Translations under genes and position numbers: made by a program
Assembly: GCA_017416665.1 (NCBI GenBank)
Contig: JAFQBO010000167.1
Coordinates: 1 to 12,282, forward strand
Direction: 5' to 3'
Source of the DNA: Oscillospiraceae bacterium
Lineage (GTDB): Bacteria; Bacillota; Clostridia; Oscillospirales; Ruminococcaceae
Length of the DNA: 12,282 nt
The notes under the pieces: generated by a model
Database searches by the model: none
What the model was told of the DNA's origin: nothing
The model's input: only the letters and a program-made list of their open reading frames with translations
Shown here: in pieces, positions 5,794 through 12,282 of the stretch
How positions within the stretch are numbered: the stretch's first letter is position 1
Layout of the letters: every line of letters starts with the position of its first letter

Positions 5794-6912
5794 ATGAAGA
5801 AACAAAAGAAAAAGACTTCCTTTTATCAGATTTTTTCTATGATAATATCTGTGGTAATAGGTGCAGTGTTTGGTGTTATATTATCGGAATTCCTGATCGA
5901 ACAGATAAATCTTTGTGAATTAATTGTTATGTTCGTGTCTGTGGTTTTTGCCATTTATATTCATATAATAATTCATGAGGCAGGGCATCTTGTGTTTGGT
6001 CTGCTTACGGGCTATAAATTCTGTTCGTTCAGAATCATGAACTTTACATGGATTAAAGAAAAAGATAAGATTAAATTCAAAAAGCTTTCTATTGCCGGAA
6101 CAGCCGGACAATGTCTTTTGTCACCGCCGGATATGAAAGACGGCAAATTTCCTGTCGCAATTTACAATCTGGGCGGAATCTTTATGAACATTATTGTTTC
6201 GCTTGTGTTTTTACTGTTTTATCTGCTGTTCCGTGAGGTATCTTACATTTCAGTTATTATGTCAACCTTCACTGCTATTGGTTTTATTACTGTGATTACA
6301 AATGGTATACCGCTTTCTATGAACGGTGTGAATAACGATGGCTACAATACAATTTCTATTATGCGAAACAAAAACTCAAGATATGCTTTCTGGCTACAAC
6401 TGAAAATAAATCAATTACAGTCTGATGGCATGAGATTAAAGGATATTTCTGAAAAATGGTTTGAATATCCGTCATATGAAGATATGAATAACAATATGGT
6501 TGCAACAATCGGTGTTTTCTGCTGTAACAGAATGATGGATAATCATGACTTTGAAAATGCGGATAAAACTATGACAGAACTTCTTGAATCAGATGCAGCA
6601 ATTATAGGACTCCATCGTCAGCTTCTTATATGCGACATGATTTATTGTAAGCTTATCAGCGGTAATACAGATGATGCTGTTGAGCTTATGGATAAAAAGC
6701 AGAAAAAGTTTATGAAGTCCATGAAAACTTTTCCGTCGGTTATGCGTACTGAATATGCATACGCTTTGATTTGTGAAAAGGATACAGAAAAAGCTGAAAA
6801 AATAAAAACTGCCTTTGAAAAACGTATTTCTACATACCCGTATTCGGGTGAGGCTGAGTCGGAACAGGAATTGATGGAAATAGTGGGGAATTATGCGTTG
6901 AATAAAGCATAA
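5794..6912 (+). CDS. M50-type (site-2 protease family) membrane metallopeptidase, putative
   Basis: A 372-aa protein with a basic N-terminus, membrane segments at about residues 13-35 and 41-60, then HEAGH (61-65), the HExxH zinc site of M50 peptidases at the end of a hydrophobic helix. Further segments lie at about 121-146 and 150-170. GIPLSMNGVNNDGYN follows, its Asp182 matching the third zinc ligand in the conserved NDG/LDG motif. Residues from about 195 to the end are hydrophilic and helical, TPR-like in look, and probably cytoplasmic. M50 enzymes cut substrates inside the membrane; the substrate here is unknown. I chose ATG 5794 because AAAAGGAG (5778-5785) is 8 nt upstream; the in-frame TTG at 5788 is too close. 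It stands alone after the tRNA terminator, with no anti-sigma or sigma gene beside it to suggest a target. Confidence 0.8.
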   Translation: MKKQKKKTSFYQIFSMIISVVIGAVFGVILSEFLIEQINLCELIVMFVSVVFAIYIHIIIHEAGHLVFGLLTGYKFCSFRIMNFTWIKEKDKIKFKKLSIAGTAGQCLLSPPDMKDGKFPVAIYNLGGIFMNIIVSLVFLLFYLLFREVSYISVIMSTFTAIGFITVITNGIPLSMNGVNNDGYNTISIMRNKNSRYAFWLQLKINQLQSDGMRLKDISEKWFEYPSYEDMNNNMVATIGVFCCNRMMDNHDFENADKTMTELLESDAAIIGLHRQLLICDMIYCKLISGNTDDAVELMDKKQKKFMKSMKTFPSVMRTEYAYALICEKDTEKAEKIKTAFEKRISTYPYSGEAESEQELMEIVGNYALNKA

Positions 6913-6919
6913 TATTTCA

Positions 6920-6949
6920 TTACTTTTCTTGCTTGCACAAGAAAAGTAA
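6920..6949. repeat. 12-bp perfect hairpin, first of a palindrome cluster
   Basis: TTACTTTTCTTG (6920-6931) pairs perfectly with CAAGAAAAGTAA (6938-6949) around loop CTTGCA. It begins 7 nt after the protease stop codon and might end that transcript, but no T-run follows. The loop and stem resemble the other hairpins in this gap. Confidence 0.6.
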
Positions 6950-6966
6950 CAAAAGAATGCACAACC

Positions 6967-6997
6967 CTTTTTTCTTTTAGCAAGTAAAAGAAAAAAG
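6967..6997. repeat. 13-bp perfect pyrimidine/purine hairpin
   Basis: CTTTTTTCTTTTA (6967-6979) pairs perfectly with TAAAAGAAAAAAG (6985-6997) around loop GCAAG. It is the second member of the palindrome cluster. The left arm is almost pure pyrimidine, the right arm almost pure purine. Confidence 0.6.
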
Positions 6998-7289
6998 TCT
7001 TGACCCAAAAAAGAAAAAGTGTGGCTCAGGCTTGCAGCCAGACTTTCTACAGCAATTTTATGCCTTGACATGTACCGCAAACTCATTCCTTTGGCAAGAA
7101 TCTTTTATGTGCAGGCAAGACAACTTTCTATCTGTTCAAGAAAAGACTGCCCTCTTATAAAATATGGGAGCATTGTGTTTCAAATTAATTATCAATTATG
7201 ATGTTACTTTCTTTCCGTTTTTCTTATGCTTTTCATGGGCGACAGTTTAAGTTTATTAGCGATACGCAGTTGATTTTTTCTTTTTTGAT
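6998..7289. other. Gene-free stretch between palindromes
   Basis: I see no convincing gene here. The open frames 7019-7201 and 7198-7482 lack good ribosome binding sites and protein-like composition, and the second runs into the riboswitch. The stretch is probably repeat-derived: low-complexity T/A tracts recur. I recognise no coding remnant. Confidence 0.5.
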
Positions 7290-7326
7290 TAAACTTTTTT
7301 CTATTCGAAGAAAAGAAAAAAGTTTA
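7290..7326. repeat. 13-bp perfect hairpin of the palindrome cluster
   Basis: TAAACTTTTTTCT (7290-7302) pairs with AGAAAAAAGTTTA (7314-7326) around an 11-nt loop. It is the third pyrimidine/purine hairpin in the gap upstream of the riboflavin operon. Confidence 0.6.
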
Positions 7327-7338
7327 TGTATTTCTTTG

Positions 7339-7368
7339 ATACTTTCTTTGTACAAGCAAAGAAAGTAT
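7339..7368. repeat. 12-bp perfect hairpin of the palindrome cluster
   Basis: ATACTTTCTTTG (7339-7350) pairs with CAAAGAAAGTAT (7357-7368) around loop TACAAG. Flanking TTTCT and AGAAA extend the symmetry. It resembles the hairpins at 6920-6949 and 3088-3109 in stem sequence and layout. Confidence 0.6.
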
Positions 7369-7407
7369 AGAAATAAAAAACATTTATTTTATGCCACATT
7401 TTCCCTA

Positions 7408-7436
7408 TTGACACATTGTATATATTGTGCTATACT
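7408..7436 (+). promoter_or_regulatory. Promoter of the riboflavin operon
   Basis: A perfect TTGACA (7408-7413) and TATACT (7431-7436) are 17 nt apart, with an extended -10 TG at 7428-7429. The expected transcription start, near 7443, coincides with the first base pairs of the riboswitch P1 stem, so the transcript would begin with the aptamer. Confidence 0.88.
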
Positions 7437-7440
7437 TTAC

Positions 7441-7564
7441 ATAGTGTTTTCGGGGCAGGGCGAAAATCCCTACCGGCAGTAAAGTCTGCAAGCTGTTGAA
7501 AAACAGCATGATACGGTGAAATTCCGTGACCGACAGTAAAAGTCTGGATGAGAGAAAGCATTGT
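7441..7564 (+). promoter_or_regulatory. FMN riboswitch (RFN element)
   Basis: The hallmark conserved blocks are present in order: TTTTCGGGGCAGGG (7447-7460), ACCGGCAGTA, a variable hairpin with GCTGTT/AACAGC arms (7492-7507), GGTGAAATTCCGTGACCGAC, and AGTCTGGATGAGAGAA near the 3' end. An 11-bp P1 stem with three G-U pairs can form between 7441-7451 and 7554-7564. It binds flavin mononucleotide and here precedes a terminator and the rib genes, so FMN is expected to switch transcription off. Confidence 0.97.
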
Positions 7565-7586
7565 AAATGTATTTATAAAATTTACG

Positions 7587-7614
7587 CCCCGTTTAATTAA
7601 ACGGGGTTTTGTTT
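7587..7614 (+). terminator. Riboswitch expression-platform terminator
   Basis: A 20-nt perfect palindrome (7587-7606; CCCCGTTT, AATT, AAACGGGG) is followed by TTTTGTTT. Its left arm with the preceding G gives GCCCCG (7586-7591), complementary to CGGGGC (7451-7456) inside the aptamer. A competing pairing could therefore couple FMN binding to termination; that pairing is inference. A GTAAAT/ATTTAC pair (7563-7584) lies between aptamer and terminator. Confidence 0.93.
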
Positions 7615-7638
7615 ATAAATGGAGAAAATATTGATTTT

Positions 7639-7716
7639 ATATTTTTAATTTCAAACCTTATTATATGGCTGAATAAAAAAATCAAACAGAAAAGGAAGAA
7701 AGTAAATGAAAACTGA
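7639..7716 (+). pseudogene. Relic 3' end of a duplicate of the downstream membrane-protein gene
   Basis: In one frame these codons read IFLISNLIIWL, then a lysine-rich tail, ending with TGA at 7714-7716. This matches the last 25 residues of the membrane protein at 7706-8146 (IFLISDFIIWL and a basic tail) at 14 of 25 positions by eye. At the DNA level 7639-7671 matches 8069-8101 at 30 of 33 bases, with an offset of exactly 430 nt. As at the ribD junction, the relic contains AAAAGGAAG as the ribosome binding site for the next ATG and overlaps that gene by 11 nt. No start codon or 5' part remains, so it is most simply a decayed tandem copy. Confidence 0.7.
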
Positions 7717-8146
7717 AAATATTTGTCAAAAACAGCTTCCTGCTCCGATAAAAGTATTATTTCTTGCTTTTATAGTTCATTTAAGCTTTTCAGCTTTGAA
7801 AAATCTGATATTATCAAATTCAACAGGGTTGTTTCTGTTTTCAACTATCGGCTTTTTCACTTTGGGATTTATTACGGTTTTCATATCTGTAATACTAAAG
7901 AGTAAATTTGTTAAACTCTCATTTTTCAAAATTTTCGCATTAACAAATACTTTTATTACTGCAATTATGACAGCTTTTGCTGTTTACGATTATAAATTTG
8001 ACAATTTACAGCTTCTTCCAGGATTTGCCGGAGGACTGATAATTAATTTTACTGTTATACCTGCTGTCATATTTTTAATTTCTGACTTTATTATATGGCT
8101 GCAATACAAATTCGCATTAAAAAGGAAGTGTTCAAATGACCGCTGA
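7706..8146 (+). CDS. Four-helix membrane protein under FMN riboswitch control, unknown function
   Basis: A 146-aa protein with four likely membrane segments (about residues 16-36, 41-64, 72-94 and 104-133) and a basic end KRKCSNDR, suggesting a cytoplasmic C-terminus. I recognise no family. It is shorter than the flavin transporter RibU (around 190 aa) and shows no motif I can link to it. It is the first complete gene after the FMN riboswitch and overlaps ribD by 11 nt, so it should be made together with the riboflavin enzymes and be repressed by FMN. That context hints at a role in flavin transport or membrane flavin use, but this is inference. The ATG follows AGGAAG (7693-7698) by 7 nt. A relic copy of its 3' end lies just upstream. 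Confidence 0.78.
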   Translation: MKTENICQKQLPAPIKVLFLAFIVHLSFSALKNLILSNSTGLFLFSTIGFFTLGFITVFISVILKSKFVKLSFFKIFALTNTFITAIMTAFAVYDYKFDNLQLLPGFAGGLIINFTVIPAVIFLISDFIIWLQYKFALKRKCSNDR

Positions 8147-9224
8147 AGAATATATGAAAATTGCTCTTGAGGAAGCAAAAAAGGGTATGGGTTTTGCAAA
8201 TCCGAATCCTATGGTTGGTGCGGTTATAGTTAAAAACGGTGAGATAATATCAAAGGATTATCACCATAAATACGGCGAATTTCACGCTGAACGAAATGCA
8301 ATACTAAACTGTAAAGAGGATATGAACGGTGCTGAAATTTATGTAACTCTTGAGCCTTGCTGTCATCACGGCAAGACACCGCCATGTACTCAGGCTATTA
8401 TTGAAAGTGGTATAAAAAAGGTTTACATAGGCTCTGATGATCCAAATCCGCTTGTGGCAGGTGACGGCATAAAAAAACTTCGTGAAAACGGCATTGAAGT
8501 TGTGACAGGTGTTTTAAAAGATGAATGTGATCGCCTTAACAGACCGTTTTTTCACTATATAGTCAAAAGTACGCCTTATGTGGTTATGAAGTATGCAATG
8601 ACAGCTGACGGCAAAATTGCCTCATATACAGGCAAATCCAAGTGGATTTCGGGTGAAAAATCACGCCTTAACGTTCACAGGGACAGACTTCGCTATGCAG
8701 GCATCATGGTCGGTATAAATACTGTTCTCAAGGACGATCCTATGCTTACATGCCGTATTGAAAACGGACGCAATCCGATCCGTATAATCTGTGACAGCAG
8801 ACTCCGTATTCCTCTTGACTGTAATATTATGAAGACAGCCAAGGAAATTCCTACAATCATAGCATGCTCCAATAAAGCAGAAGTTGCAAAAGTTGCTACT
8901 GTTCAAAAAGCAGGAGCGGAAGTAATCTATACCTTTTCCGATGACGGGCATGTCAATTTAAAGGAACTTATGGAAACCCTGCGTGAAAGAAAAATTGACA
9001 GTGTTCTGCTTGAGGGTGGCGGAGAACTTAATTTTAGTGCATTGAATTCGGGTATTGTAAATCGTGTACAGATATATATTTCCCCGAAAATACTTGGCGG
9101 AAAAACAGCTCCGTCACCTGTGGGCGGAATTGGTTTTGATTCTCCTGACAGTGCTGTAAAGCTTGGCAGTGTCGAAATGACGGCAATCGGTGAGGATATT
9201 TTAATCGAATGTGAGGTTTTGTAG
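8136..9224 (+). CDS. ribD: Bifunctional riboflavin biosynthesis deaminase/reductase RibD
   Basis: A 362-aa protein, normal for RibD. The N-terminal deaminase domain (about 1-145) carries HAE (50-52) and PCCHHGKTPPC (74-84). H50, C75 and C84 are the expected zinc ligands and E52 the catalytic acid. The C-terminal reductase domain (about 146-362) starts with the TPYVVMKYAMTADGKIAS stretch and contains LLEGGGELN and the ILGGKTAPSPVGGIG loop. It converts diaminohydroxyphosphoribosylaminopyrimidine to the ribitylamino-uracil phosphate by deamination and NADPH-dependent reduction. The ATG lies inside the end of the preceding gene (11-nt overlap), with AGGAAG (8123-8128) 7 nt upstream, so translation is probably coupled. 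The ribE start codon follows the stop directly. Confidence 0.97.
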   Translation: MTAEEYMKIALEEAKKGMGFANPNPMVGAVIVKNGEIISKDYHHKYGEFHAERNAILNCKEDMNGAEIYVTLEPCCHHGKTPPCTQAIIESGIKKVYIGSDDPNPLVAGDGIKKLRENGIEVVTGVLKDECDRLNRPFFHYIVKSTPYVVMKYAMTADGKIASYTGKSKWISGEKSRLNVHRDRLRYAGIMVGINTVLKDDPMLTCRIENGRNPIRIICDSRLRIPLDCNIMKTAKEIPTIIACSNKAEVAKVATVQKAGAEVIYTFSDDGHVNLKELMETLRERKIDSVLLEGGGELNFSALNSGIVNRVQIYISPKILGGKTAPSPVGGIGFDSPDSAVKLGSVEMTAIGEDILIECEVL

Positions 9225-9875
9225 ATGTTTACGGGAATAATAGAAGAAATAGGCACGGTTGTTTCCATTGTCAGGAATTCTCAGCAGGCGAAAATTACAA
9301 TAAAGGCTGAAAAGATCTTTACTGATTTAAAGCTTGGTGACAGTGTTGCGGTAAACGGTGTCTGTCTTACAGCATCAGTGATTTCAGGCGATACTTTTAC
9401 GGCTGATGTAATGAACGAGACTTTTTCCCGTACTTCACTTTCACAGCTTAAACCCAAATCACATGTAAATCTTGAACGTGCAATGTCCGCACAGGGGCGT
9501 TTCGGCGGACATATTGTTGCAGGACATGTTGATGGTACAGGAATTATATCTTATGTTCAGAAGGACGACAATGCGGTGTGGTACACAATATCAGCTCCGC
9601 AAAATATTATGAAATATATAATAGAAAAAGGCTCTGTGGCAATAGACGGCATCAGTCTTACTGTTGCAAAACTGACCGATACGGATTTCAGTGTGTCAAT
9701 TATTCCGCATACGGCACAGGAAACAATTCTTTCCGAAAAAACTGTCGGAGATGAAGTAAACCTCGAAAATGATATAATCGGCAAATATGTCGAAAGGCTT
9801 TTGGGTGGCTGTCAGAAAACAACATCCAAAAGCAATATAACTACGGATTTTCTGGCACAAAACGGATTTCTTTAA
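9225..9875 (+). CDS. ribE: Riboflavin synthase alpha chain
   Basis: A 216-aa protein beginning [10 protein letters not shown], the standard start of riboflavin synthase. Two lumazine-binding repeats are visible: [14 protein letters not shown] and NLERAM in the first half, [13 protein letters not shown] and NLENDI in the second, with [13 protein letters not shown] (94-106) at the junction. The enzyme, usually a trimer, dismutates two dimethyl-ribityllumazine molecules into riboflavin and the pyrimidine substrate of RibH. The ATG abuts the ribD stop without a gap; the modest site GTGAGG (9211-9216) lies 8 nt upstream inside ribD, indicating coupled translation. The name follows Bacillus usage; the Escherichia coli gene is called ribC or ribE. 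Confidence 0.96.
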   Translation: MFTGIIEEIGTVVSIVRNSQQAKITIKAEKIFTDLKLGDSVAVNGVCLTASVISGDTFTADVMNETFSRTSLSQLKPKSHVNLERAMSAQGRFGGHIVAGHVDGTGIISYVQKDDNAVWYTISAPQNIMKYIIEKGSVAIDGISLTVAKLTDTDFSVSIIPHTAQETILSEKTVGDEVNLENDIIGKYVERLLGGCQKTTSKSNITTDFLAQNGFL

Positions 9876-9889
9876 AGGAGGATGACATA

Positions 9890-11092
9890 ATGTTTGAATT
9901 TAATACAGTTGAAGAAGCTCTTGAAGATTTAAGACAGGGAAAGCTTATTCTTGTAACAGATGATGAAGACCGTGAAAATGAAGGCGACTTTATCTGTGCC
10001 GCTGAATTTGCAACTACAGAAAATATTAATTTTATGGCAATTCACGGAAAAGGTCTTATCTGTATGCCGATGAGCTATGAGTATATCAGAAAACTGCGTC
10101 TGCCTCAGATGGTTGATGATAATACGGATAATCATGAAACAGCGTTTACTGTTTCTATTGACCATGTTGATACGACAACAGGTATTTCAGCGGCTGAACG
10201 TTCGGTAACAGCAATGAAATGTGTTGATGATAACGCAAAACCTGAAGATTTCCGCCGTCCGGGACATATGTTTCCGTTGCTTGCGAAGAAAAACGGTGTG
10301 CTTGAAAGAAACGGTCATACAGAAGCTACTGTTGATCTGATGAAGCTTGCAGGTCTGAAACCTTGTGGTTTGTGCTGTGAAATCATGCGTGAAGACGGTA
10401 CTATGATGCGAACTCCTGAACTTATGGAAATGGCTGAAAAGTTCGGTCTTAAATTCATTACCATAAAAGCCATTCAGCAGTACAGAAAGGTTCATGACAA
10501 GCTTGTGGAAGTTGCGGCAGTTACAAATATGCCTACAAAATACGGCGTTTTCAAAGCACATGGCTATATGAATCTGTTAAACGGTGAACATCATGTGGCA
10601 CTCGTAAAGGGTGATATAGGTGATGGTAAAGATGTTTTATGCCGTGTTCATTCTGAATGTCTTACCGGCGATGCTTTTGGTTCAGTAAAATGTGACTGCG
10701 GACAGCAGTTTGCGGCGGCTATGACACAGATTGAGCAGGAAGGCAGAGGTATTTTACTCTATCTTCGTCAGGAGGGCAGAGGTATAGGTCTTATAAACAA
10801 GCTTAAAGCCTATGCACTTCAGGATCAGGGCATGGATACTGTTGAGGCAAATCTTGCCCTGGGCTTTGATGAGGATTTGAGAGAATACTACATCGGTGCA
10901 CAGATTCTGCGTGATCTTGGTGTTAAGTCTCTCAGACTGCTTACAAACAATCCGCTTAAAATCGAAGGTCTTTCAGATTTCGGCATTGAAATAAAAGAAC
11001 GTGTTCCTATTCAGATGGAAGCTACAATTTATGATGAGTTTTATCTTAAAACAAAGCAGAAGAAAATGGGACATATTTTAAATTATGATTAA
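9890..11092 (+). CDS. ribBA: Bifunctional DHBP synthase / GTP cyclohydrolase II RibBA
   Basis: A 400-aa fusion of the usual length. The N-terminal half (about 1-200) is 3,4-dihydroxy-2-butanone-4-phosphate synthase, with [10 protein letters not shown] (24-33), RRPGHMFPL (122-130) and GHTEATVDL (142-150). The C-terminal half is GTP cyclohydrolase II, with [10 protein letters not shown] (252-261), C257, C268 and C270 as zinc ligands, and RQEGRGIG (293-300). Together they supply both precursors, one from ribulose-5-phosphate and one from GTP. Both active sites look intact. A strong AAAGGAGG (9874-9881) overlaps the ribE stop and sits 8 nt before the ATG. ribH begins 18 nt after the stop. Confidence 0.97.
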   Translation: MFEFNTVEEALEDLRQGKLILVTDDEDRENEGDFICAAEFATTENINFMAIHGKGLICMPMSYEYIRKLRLPQMVDDNTDNHETAFTVSIDHVDTTTGISAAERSVTAMKCVDDNAKPEDFRRPGHMFPLLAKKNGVLERNGHTEATVDLMKLAGLKPCGLCCEIMREDGTMMRTPELMEMAEKFGLKFITIKAIQQYRKVHDKLVEVAAVTNMPTKYGVFKAHGYMNLLNGEHHVALVKGDIGDGKDVLCRVHSECLTGDAFGSVKCDCGQQFAAAMTQIEQEGRGILLYLRQEGRGIGLINKLKAYALQDQGMDTVEANLALGFDEDLREYYIGAQILRDLGVKSLRLLTNNPLKIEGLSDFGIEIKERVPIQMEATIYDEFYLKTKQKKMGHILNYD

Positions 11093-11110
11093 TATATAAG
11101 GAGAAAAGAA

Positions 11111-11581
11111 ATGAAAGTTTTTGAAGGAAATGTAGTATCACAGAATAATATCAGAGTCGGCATTGTTGCCGCAAGATTTAACGAGTTCATCGTTTCAAAG
11201 CTTGTAGGCGGTGCTCTTGATGGTCTTAAAAGACATGGTGTAAATGAAGAAGACGTAGACGTTGCGTGGGTACCGGGTGCGTTTGAAATACCGCTTATTG
11301 CTAAAAAAATGGCCGGATGCGGTAAGTATGATGCTGTAATCTGTGTAGGTGCAGTTATCAGAGGTTCAACAACTCACTATGACTATGTGTGCAGTGAAGT
11401 TTCAAAGGGTATTGCATCTGTATCATTAAACGCAGATATTCCTGTTATGTTCGGTGTTATTACAACTGAAAATATTGAGCAGGCTATTGAACGTGCAGGC
11501 TCTAAGGCAGGAAACAAGGGCTATGACTGTGCACTTGGCGCAATAGAAATGGTAAATCTTATAAGGGAGATTGAAAAGTAA
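11111..11581 (+). CDS. ribH: 6,7-dimethyl-8-ribityllumazine synthase
   Basis: A 156-aa protein, standard length. It has ARFN (21-24) with the aromatic residue that stacks on the substrate, PGAFEIP (55-61), and [14 protein letters not shown] (80-93), in which H89 is the catalytic histidine. GSKAGNKG (130-137) binds the phosphate in this family. It joins the ribitylamino-uracil to dihydroxybutanone phosphate; family members form pentamers or 60-subunit shells. AAGGAGA (11098-11104) lies 6 nt before the ATG. The last base of the TAA stop is the first base of the ATG of the next gene. Confidence 0.97.
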   Translation: MKVFEGNVVSQNNIRVGIVAARFNEFIVSKLVGGALDGLKRHGVNEEDVDVAWVPGAFEIPLIAKKMAGCGKYDAVICVGAVIRGSTTHYDYVCSEVSKGIASVSLNADIPVMFGVITTENIEQAIERAGSKAGNKGYDCALGAIEMVNLIREIEK

Positions 11582-12234
11582 TGGCAAATATTATTCTCGA
11601 CTTTGACGGCACAATTCATGATTGTGCAAAAATCTATGTTCCTGCTTTCCGTGTGGGACATAAGTATCTTGTTGACAATAATTATATGACATTCAAGCAT
11701 TATTCAGACGAAGAAGTTATCAGTTATCTTGGTTACTCGCCAAAAGCAATGTGGGAAAAATTTGCACCTGAGCTTGATGGTGATGTACAGGATAAAGTTA
11801 CAGCTATTGTGTATGAGGAAATGAAGTCTCTTACAAAAAACGGTAAATCTGTTTTGTATGATGGTGCTGAAAAAGCCTTGCAGGCACTTAAAGACAACGG
11901 GCACAAGCTGTTTTTCCTCAGCAACTGTGCAAGAAACTATATGGAGCTTCACAGAAAGTGCCATAACCTTGACAGGTTCTATACGGATTTTTTCTGTTCA
12001 CAGGATTTTGATTATCTTCCAAAACCTGAGATTTTTAAAAGTATAAAACAGCAGTATGATGGCGAATATATAATAGTAGGTGACAGAATTTTTGACCTTG
12101 AAACAGCTCTTGTGCACAATCTCAAATCAGTAGGCTGTACATACGGCTATTGTGAACCGAATGAGCTTGACAGGGCAACAACTCTTATTTCAGATATTTC
12201 TCAGCTGCCACAGGCAATAGAAAATATTCTATAA
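11581..12234 (+). CDS. HAD-family hydrolase, candidate riboflavin-pathway phosphatase
   Basis: A 217-aa soluble protein with all four HAD motifs: LDFDGT (6-11; D7 nucleophile, D9 acid/base), LSN (113-115; S114), K148 in LPKPEIF, and VGDRIFDLE (166-174; D168 and D172 bind Mg). The region between about residues 15 and 95 is a helical cap of the phosphoglycolate-phosphatase type. HAD phosphatases of this size in other bacteria (such as YcsE, YwtE and YigB) remove the phosphate from ribitylamino-uracil phosphate before RibH. One-base overlap with ribH and riboswitch control suggest the same job here, but HAD specificity cannot be read from sequence. A pyrophosphatase or general phosphatase role is equally possible. 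AAGGGAG (11563-11569) is 11 nt upstream. Confidence 0.85.
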   Translation: MANIILDFDGTIHDCAKIYVPAFRVGHKYLVDNNYMTFKHYSDEEVISYLGYSPKAMWEKFAPELDGDVQDKVTAIVYEEMKSLTKNGKSVLYDGAEKALQALKDNGHKLFFLSNCARNYMELHRKCHNLDRFYTDFFCSQDFDYLPKPEIFKSIKQQYDGEYIIVGDRIFDLETALVHNLKSVGCTYGYCEPNELDRATTLISDISQLPQAIENIL

Positions 12235-12252
12235 CAAATTTAAAAGTTTTGT

Positions 12253-12270
12253 CCACTTTTTCAAAAGTGG
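12253..12270. repeat. Short hairpin at the window end
   Basis: CCACTTTT and AAAAGTGG form an 8-bp stem around TC, 18 nt after the HAD stop. No T-run follows inside the window. It may be the left part of another dispersed repeat or part of a terminator cut by the window edge. Confidence 0.4.
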
Positions 12271-12282
12271 CAGGTGTCCAGA

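Noticed and set aside
6589..7086. 165-aa minus-strand open frame
   Set aside because: It crosses the end of the protease gene and two hairpins. Its Phe/Ser/Lys-rich content comes from T/A tracts, and no ribosome binding site is seen.
7019..7201. 60-aa open frame in the palindrome-rich gap
   Set aside because: It has no ribosome binding site, an odd composition, and lies among repeats without recognisable protein features.
6913..7440. CRISPR array suggested by repeated short motifs
   Set aside because: The repeats are inverted hairpins of differing sequence and spacing, not regularly spaced direct repeats, and no cas gene is present.
7198..7482. 94-aa open frame ending in the riboflavin leader
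   Set aside because: It runs through the promoter and into the conserved core of the FMN riboswitch and has no ribosome binding site.

Overview
The window looks like a chromosomal segment of a low-GC Clostridia-type Firmicute, most plausibly of the Ruminococcus/Oscillospiraceae kind. This rests on AT-rich codon use, strong AGGAGG-type ribosome binding sites, near-consensus SigA promoters with 17-nt spacers, an FMN riboswitch with a terminator, and the Bacillus-like order yloU-fakA(yloV)...recG. The species call is inference. All recognised genes lie on the + strand. Most of the window is well-known housekeeping; the less explained parts are three small membrane proteins and many short palindromic repeats.

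Layout. Positions 1-160 hold a terminator-like hairpin from an upstream gene and more palindromes. Positions 200-2301 carry a promoter and a two-gene operon: an Asp23/Gls24 protein (YloU) and the fatty acid kinase FakA. A 78-bp inverted-repeat element (2322-2399) follows, then a promoter and two tiny membrane-protein genes (2483-3013); the second carries a motif resembling that of sodium-pump decarboxylase beta subunits. recG occupies 3138-5174. A promoter at 5251-5279 drives a tRNA cluster (Val-Asp-Phe-Gly), ended by a clear terminator at 5718-5747. An M50-type membrane metalloprotease gene (5794-6912) comes next. About 500 bp without a credible gene (6913-7405) are rich in long perfect hairpins.

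Riboflavin operon. A promoter at 7408-7436 leads into an FMN riboswitch (7441-7564) with an intrinsic terminator (7587-7614). Downstream lie an unrecognised four-helix membrane protein (7706-8146), ribD, ribE, ribBA, ribH and a HAD-family phosphatase (to 12234), with tight spacing or overlaps. RibBA makes the two starting intermediates, RibD deaminates and reduces the pyrimidine, RibH makes lumazine and RibE makes riboflavin. The terminal HAD protein is a plausible candidate for the pyrimidine dephosphorylation step. FMN should shut the operon down by premature termination.

The most interesting observation is in the riboflavin leader. The sequence just after the riboswitch terminator (7639-7716) is a degenerate, in-frame copy of the 3' end of the unknown membrane-protein gene (8069-8146), offset by exactly 430 nt. 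It looks like the relic of a tandem duplicate, retaining even the overlapping ribosome-binding-site and start-codon arrangement.
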